Part shown: in pieces, positions 60,072-64,000 of the stretch | Numbering within the stretch: the first letter of the stretch is position 1 | Layout of the letters: every line of letters begins with the position of its first letter | Assembly: GCF_030406325.1 (NCBI RefSeq) | Contig: NZ_JAUEQY010000006.1 | Span: 341,862 to 405,861, forward strand | Source: Actinomadura sp. DC4 | GTDB taxonomy: Bacteria > Actinomycetota > Actinomycetes > Streptosporangiales > Streptosporangiaceae | DNA length: 64,000 bases | Direction of reading: 5' to 3' | Made by a program: the position numbers and the translations under genes | Notes under the pieces: generated by a model | What the model was told of the DNA's origin: nothing | What the model saw: only the letters and a program-made list of their open reading frames with translations | Database searches by the model: none

Positions 60072-60773
60072 TTAGCGGGCGGCTCGCCACCCGTACAGGA
60101 GAGCCGGGAGTTCTCCGAGCGTGCGGACGGCCGGGAGCGCGGCGGGGGCGGGGTCGCCGGCGCGGTTGAGCCAGACGCCGAGCAGCCCGGCGTCCGACGC
60201 GGCGACGGCGTCCGTACGGAGCCGGTCCCCGACGTAGGCCACCTCATCCGGGTCGAGCCGCAGCCGCCGGCAGCCGGCGTGGAAGATCCGCGCGTCCGGT
60301 TTGGCGGCGCCCGCCTCGCTGGAGGCGACGACCTCGGGCAGGTCGGCGGCGATGCCGACGCGGCGGAGCTTGGCGCGCTGCTGCGAGGCGTCGCCGTTGG
60401 TCAGGACGCCCAGCCGCAGGCGCCCCGCGAGCGCGTCGAGCGCCGGCCGTACGTCGGGGTAGGCCCGCCAGGCGGACTCGTAGCGGCGCAGGTAGCCGGC
60501 GAACCAGGCGTCGGCCCGCGTGGCGTCACACGTGCCCAGGCCCAGCTCGGCGAAGAGGGCGGCGACCCGTACGCGGCGCTGTCCGGCGAAGGTCAGGTCG
60601 CCGGACAGGTACCCCTCCATCGCCGCCTCTTCGAGCTCCCTCCAGCGGCGCACCACGCCCTCGGTCCGGTACACGGCGGGGAGGGCCCCGGTGAGTGCGT
60701 CCGCCGCGGCGGAGTCGTGGTCGACCAGGGTGCCGTCGAGGTCGAACAGGACGGCCTTGATCGCCGGAGACAT
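60072..60773 (-). CDS. HAD family hydrolase
   Basis: 233 residues. Motif I is AVLFDLDGTLVDHDSA, motif II LGVLTNGDASQ, motif III the Lys in GAAKPDARIF, and motif IV VAYVGDRLRTDAVAASDAG. This is a subclass I phosphatase (four-helix cap between motifs I and II) acting on a small phosphorylated metabolite. The ATG overlaps the stop of the diiron-protein gene by one base (TGATG), so it is the last gene of that operon. Confidence 0.9.
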   Translation of the reverse strand: MSPAIKAVLFDLDGTLVDHDSAAADALTGALPAVYRTEGVVRRWRELEEAAMEGYLSGDLTFAGQRRVRVAALFAELGLGTCDATRADAWFAGYLRRYESAWRAYPDVRPALDALAGRLRLGVLTNGDASQQRAKLRRVGIAADLPEVVASSEAGAAKPDARIFHAGCRRLRLDPDEVAYVGDRLRTDAVAASDAGLLGVWLNRAGDPAPAALPAVRTLGELPALLYGWRAAR

Positions 60774-61801
60774 CAGAAGACCGGGATGATGTCCTCAGGG
60801 TCGATGTCGGAGACGTCGACGCCGTCGATGTCGAGTTCGGGGATGGCAGGGAAGGCGATGCCCCAGCGCTCGACGATCGCCCGCACGCGTGCCATCGCCA
60901 CGCGCCAGTTCTCCGCCTGCTCGTCGAACGACAGCACGCCCAGGCCGGCGTCGCGGGCGTAGGACATCAGCACCCGGTGGTTGGCCAGGAAGTACGGCGG
61001 CAGGTCCCAGAAGCCCTCCGGCGGCTCCCAGAGGATCATCGACAGGAACACGAAACCGGCCCGGAGCTGCTTGGTGATCAACTCACGGGTGTCGTCGGTC
61101 AGGCCCGGCCACTCGTTCTCCAGGATGGTCATGCAGATCTGCAGGTGGCGGGACTCGTCGCGGCCGATGCGCTGGAACATCTCGCCGAACACCGGGTGCT
61201 CGGTGCCCGACGCCATGCCGCGGAACAGCGTGGAGGCGGCCATCTCGCCCATCATGAAGCTGGTGAACAGCACCGGCAGCGTGTAGCGGCCGACCGCGGT
61301 GTTGTAGCCGGTCCAGTAGCGCCCGCCGTTGTGATAGAGCCACGCGATGTTGTTGTGCGCCGCCTTCTCCAGGTCGGTCTTGGGCTCCCAGTCGAGCGGG
61401 CCGCCCGGCCACAGCTTGGCGATCGTGCGCTGGCAGCACTCCTCGTGGTTCATCTCGTCGCGCGTGATCGAGAAGAAGCACTTGCGGACCGGGTCCTCCT
61501 CGTGCTTCTCGAACGCCTGGATCGTGGCGCGCGCGAAGACCGCCGGGCCGGAGGCGTCGAAGTTGGCGAGCACGGAGAACCAGTACATGATGCCGAGCCG
61601 CTGCTCGACGGTGAAGTCCTCCGCGCGCAGGCCGTCCCACGGCAGGTCGGCGGGGTTCCAGACGACGCGCTTGGACTTCTCGTAGATCGCCGCGAGCTTG
61701 TCGGTCTCGACGTGCCATTCCATCGGGTAGATGTTCGGCTGCGGCACCTCCGGCGCGGGCCAGAAGCCGCCCTCGGGGATCGTGAGCTTCTTGTCAGCCA
61801 T
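60773..61801 (-). CDS. Ferritin-like / R2-like diiron protein
   Basis: 342 residues, mainly helical. Candidate iron ligands are: Asp in LANFDASGPA (first carboxylate), Glu and His in TRDEMNHEEC, Glu in MMGEMAAST, and Glu and His in RIGRDESRHLQI. The E-x-x-H pairs and spacing (about 34, 70 and 30 residues between them) match diiron oxygenases/R2-type proteins. The extra His of AurF N-oxygenases is not found at its expected position, so that activity is unlikely. The EamA stop overlaps this start by eight bases, and the HAD gene follows. It probably oxidises a metabolite exported by EamA; the substrate is unknown. Confidence 0.8.
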   Translation of the reverse strand: MADKKLTIPEGGFWPAPEVPQPNIYPMEWHVETDKLAAIYEKSKRVVWNPADLPWDGLRAEDFTVEQRLGIMYWFSVLANFDASGPAVFARATIQAFEKHEEDPVRKCFFSITRDEMNHEECCQRTIAKLWPGGPLDWEPKTDLEKAAHNNIAWLYHNGGRYWTGYNTAVGRYTLPVLFTSFMMGEMAASTLFRGMASGTEHPVFGEMFQRIGRDESRHLQICMTILENEWPGLTDDTRELITKQLRAGFVFLSMILWEPPEGFWDLPPYFLANHRVLMSYARDAGLGVLSFDEQAENWRVAMARVRAIVERWGIAFPAIPELDIDGVDVSDIDPEDIIPVF

Positions 61802-62822
61802 CCACCGCTCCTCGTCGTGAGACCGGGCTCTGAGAAACACCCTCTTGTGACACCGTACGTCGAATCGTGCTGGATGGTGTCATATCGCGCAAGACCCGGG
61901 CGCGCTGCGCGAACAGGACGCAGACCAGTACACCGGCCGCGGCCACCACCGTGCTCGGTCCCGCGTGCTCGCCGAGCAACAGCCACGACCAGAGCAGGGT
62001 CAGCAGGGGCTGGGCGAGCTGCACCTGGCTCGCCCGCGCGACACCGGCCCTGGCCATCCCCGCGTACCAGGCGAAGAAACCCAGGAACATCGACACGACC
62101 GCGAGATAGGCCAGACCGGCCACCGCCGGGCCGTTCCAGCGTGGGGGCTCGGCGACCAGCAGGACGGCCGTGACCGGAAGCGTGATCGGCGCGGCGAGGA
62201 CGAGCGCCCACGAGACGACCGCGCGGCCCGGCATGTCACGGGCGAGCCGGCCGCCCTCGGCGTACCCGAGCCCGGCGGTCACCAGCGCGCCGAACAGGAA
62301 GACGTCGGCGACGGAGAACCGCCCGGGACCGTTCCGCAGCGTGAACGCCACGATGCACGCCGCCCCGGCCACACTCGCGACCCAGAACGCCCACGACGGC
62401 CTCTCGCGTTCCACCCCCGTGGCTACGCCCCACCGCCCCCACGCACGCAGGGTGCCGAAGGCAGCGGTCGTGATGGGGAGCAGCCCGGTCACCACGGCGG
62501 CGTGCGAGGCCGAGGAACCGTGGCTGAGCGCGAGCGTGGACAGCACCGGGAAGCCGAAGACGATGCCGCCCGCGACGACGGCGAGAGAGATCCACTGGGT
62601 ACCGCGCGGCCGGGCCGCCCGCGTCAGACGCAGCGCGGCCACCGCGAGCAGGGCGGCGATCGCGGCCCGGCCGACGCCGATGGTGTATGGGCCGAAGGCG
62701 CGCAGCGCGAAGGAGGTGGAGGGGACGGTGAAGGAGAAGGCGAGCACGCCGAGCGCGGCGGCGCCGAGCCCGGGCGGCAGCGCTATCCGGCCGATGGGAG
62801 TAGCGTTATCCTGATCTCTCAT
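61794..62822 (-). CDS. EamA (DMT superfamily) transporter
   Basis: 342 residues with ten hydrophobic segments in two five-helix halves, the EamA pattern; the second half ends LLTLLWSWLLLGEHAGPSTV. Such proteins export amino acids or small metabolites across the cell membrane. The ATG at 62822 (CAT in the plus strand, 62820-62822) overlaps the start codon of the divergent MocR gene in the tetranucleotide CATG. TATCGT lies five bases before it, so the transcript is leaderless. It is the first gene of the operon with the diiron protein and the HAD hydrolase. Confidence 0.9.
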   Translation of the reverse strand: MRDQDNATPIGRIALPPGLGAAALGVLAFSFTVPSTSFALRAFGPYTIGVGRAAIAALLAVAALRLTRAARPRGTQWISLAVVAGGIVFGFPVLSTLALSHGSSASHAAVVTGLLPITTAAFGTLRAWGRWGVATGVERERPSWAFWVASVAGAACIVAFTLRNGPGRFSVADVFLFGALVTAGLGYAEGGRLARDMPGRAVVSWALVLAAPITLPVTAVLLVAEPPRWNGPAVAGLAYLAVVSMFLGFFAWYAGMARAGVARASQVQLAQPLLTLLWSWLLLGEHAGPSTVVAAAGVLVCVLFAQRARVLRDMTPSSTIRRTVSQEGVSQSPVSRRGAVDG

Positions 62823-62850
62823 GAATGACGATAGCAGTATCGCCGTCCTC
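62795..62850. promoter_or_regulatory. Overlapping divergent promoters with shared start site CATG
   Basis: Plus strand: TATCCT at 62807-62812 is eight bases before the MocR-gene ATG. Minus strand: TATCGT lies five bases before the EamA ATG. Both messages would be leaderless and their promoters overlap, so a regulator bound here controls both. The CGATAGCAGTATCG sequence (CGATA and TATCG arms, four-base spacer) just inside the MocR gene is a candidate operator. Confidence 0.65.
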
Positions 62851-64000
62851 GCCGCCGAGCTGCGGGGCGCCGTGGCGGAGCTGCGGCCCGGCGACCGGCT
62901 GCCCTCCAGCCGCGTGCTCATGGCGCGGCACCAGGTCAGCCCGGTCACGGTGGCGCGGGCGATCGGACTGCTCAGCGCCGAGGGCCTGGTCGTCACCCGG
63001 CCGGGCAGCGGCACCTACGTCGCCGAGCGCGCCCGCGCACGTGGCGACTCCGGCCTCGCCTTCGCCTGGCAGGCCGTGCCGCTCGCCGACCGCACCGTCG
63101 ACGCCGGCGGCGTCGTGGCGCTGCTGTCCCCGCCGCCCGACGGCGTGATCGCGCTGAGCGGCGGTTACCTCGCGCCCGAGCTGCAGCCCGTACACGCGCT
63201 GGCGACCGCGGCGGCACGGGCGGTCCGGCGGCCGGGCGTGTGGGAACGCCCGCCGCTGCACGGCCTGCGCGGGCTGCGCGAGTGGTTCGCCCGTACGGCG
63301 GGCGGCGACGTGACGGCGGCGGACGTGACGGTCACCGGCGGCGGGCAGGCCGCGGTGACGATCGCGCTGCGCGCCCTGCTGCCGCCCGGCGCGCCGCTGT
63401 TGGTCGAGTCGCCCACCTATCCGGGCGCGATCGACTCGGCGCGGGCGGCCGGGCTGCGGCCCGTACCGGTTCCGGTCGATGAGGACGGCCTGCGGACCGA
63501 CCTGCTCGCGGACGCGTTCGCCGCCTCCGGCGCCCGCGCGGTGTACTGCCAGCCGACCTTCCACAACCCGACCGGCACCGTGCTCTCCCCCGCGCGCCGC
63601 GCGCAGGTGCTCGACGTGGCGCGCGCGGCGGGGGCGTTCGTGATCGAGGACGACTTCGCGCGGCACCTGGGCATCGAGCCGCCGCCGCCCTCGCTGATCT
63701 CCGCCGACGGCGACGGCCGGGTCGTGCACATCTCCTCGCTGACGAAGGCGACCGCGCCGAGCGTTCGGGTGGCCGCCATCGCCGCGCGCGGTCCCGTGGC
63801 CGAGCGCATCCGCGCCACCCAGCTCGTCGACTCGTTCTTCGTCGCCCGGCCGCTCCAGGAGGCCGCCCTGGAGCTCGTCGGCTCGCCCGCGTGGCCGCGC
63901 CACCTGCGGACGATCGGCGAGGCGCTGCGGCGGCGGCGCGACGCCCTCGCGGCGGCGCTGGCCGCGCACGGCCTGCGGCCCGCGGTGCTGCCGCGCGGCG
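62821..64000 (+). CDS. MocR-type regulator: GntR helix-turn-helix plus aminotransferase-like domain (cut by window edge)
   Basis: About 393 residues are visible. The GntR winged helix is LPSSRVLMARHQVSPVTVAR with LVVTRPGSGTYVAER, followed by a class I aminotransferase-like domain: SGGYLAPELQPVH, CQPTFHNPTGTVLSP and the PLP-binding Lys in SSLTKATAPSVRV. The C-terminus lies beyond 64000. MocR proteins bind pyridoxal phosphate-linked ligands and control neighbouring genes; the divergent EamA gene with which it shares the start region is the obvious target. The ATG at 62821 lies eight bases after TATCCT (leaderless). Confidence 0.9.
   Translation, partial: MNDDSSIAVLAAELRGAVAELRPGDRLPSSRVLMARHQVSPVTVARAIGLLSAEGLVVTRPGSGTYVAERARARGDSGLAFAWQAVPLADRTVDAGGVVALLSPPPDGVIALSGGYLAPELQPVHALATAAARAVRRPGVWERPPLHGLRGLREWFARTAGGDVTAADVTVTGGGQAAVTIALRALLPPGAPLLVESPTYPGAIDSARAAGLRPVPVPVDEDGLRTDLLADAFAASGARAVYCQPTFHNPTGTVLSPARRAQVLDVARAAGAFVIEDDFARHLGIEPPPPSLISADGDGRVVHISSLTKATAPSVRVAAIAARGPVAERIRATQLVDSFFVARPLQEAALELVGSPAWPRHLRTIGEALRRRRDALAAALAAHGLRPAVLPRG

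Noticed and set aside
1..64000. tRNA genes, rRNA genes and CRISPR arrays
   Set aside because: I looked for TTCGA-type T-loops with acceptor pairing and for regularly spaced short exact repeats and found none. A tRNAscan run would be decisive.

Overview
The window is high-GC DNA from an actinomycete. The evidence is very GC-rich third codon positions, frequent GTG starts, several genes that appear to be transcribed without a leader, a GAAC-N4-GTTC type SOS box before recA, and gene order: miaA/dapF, miaB, gluABCD, rny, recX/recA, DUF3046, then clgR/cinA/pgsA/rimO/ftsK/rnj/dapA. Gene content fits the Streptosporangiales (Actinomadura-like) or a relative, but genus is an inference. It looks chromosomal: most of it is core housekeeping DNA, interrupted by short accessory stretches with decayed genes and insertion-sequence traces.

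Layout. 1-1978: three genes of a peptide/nickel-type ABC importer on the minus strand, cut by the window edge. 2180-2440: remnant of an IS481-type transposase. 2497-7508: a minus-strand run MFS exporter, TetR, two acyl-CoA dehydrogenase subunits, with a second TetR gene divergent from the exporter and duplicated operators between them. 7512-11682: dapF, miaA, a LigB-like protein and miaB, plus a small MT0933-type antitoxin-like gene. 11834-15228: gluABCD glutamate importer. 15332-21702: S9 peptidase, rny, recX, recA. 21899-24792: a cluster of two ATP-grasp proteins, a Gly/Arg/Tyr-rich lipoprotein ending in Gly-Gly and a DUF350 membrane protein; this resembles an actinobacterial version of the enterobacterial YgiB/YgiC and YjfL/YjfC type systems and is the most interesting locus here. 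24785-29921: rhodanese, DUF3046, lhr.

29922-38360 is an accessory zone. It holds degenerate direct repeats, a small CC-motif protein, a frameshifted MerR regulator, a 46-residue Cys/His protein, a decayed repeat protein, a membrane Ser/Thr kinase, an IS256 transposase fragment and a two-gene unit that looks like a type VII secretion substrate (EspC-like) plus a 681-residue LysM-like protein. 38361-44415 is a ROK-regulated sugar ABC importer with a GH3 N-acetylglucosaminidase. 44423-46682: Rrf2 regulator, Fpg/Nei glycosylase, Dps, ClgR-like regulator. 46795-56490: cinA, pgsA, rimO, RodZ-like, ftsK, rnj, dapA. 57130-58193 is an intact IS481-family element with a 6-bp target duplication that supplies the transposase stop codon. 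58200-60071 is mostly gene-poor with more degenerate repeats. 60072-64000: a tight operon EamA transporter, diiron protein, HAD phosphatase, divergent from a MocR-type PLP-dependent regulator whose start codon overlaps the EamA start codon.

All protein identifications are by eye from motifs and remembered families. No database search was run. Start codons were chosen from ribosome-binding sites, overlaps with neighbours and family length.
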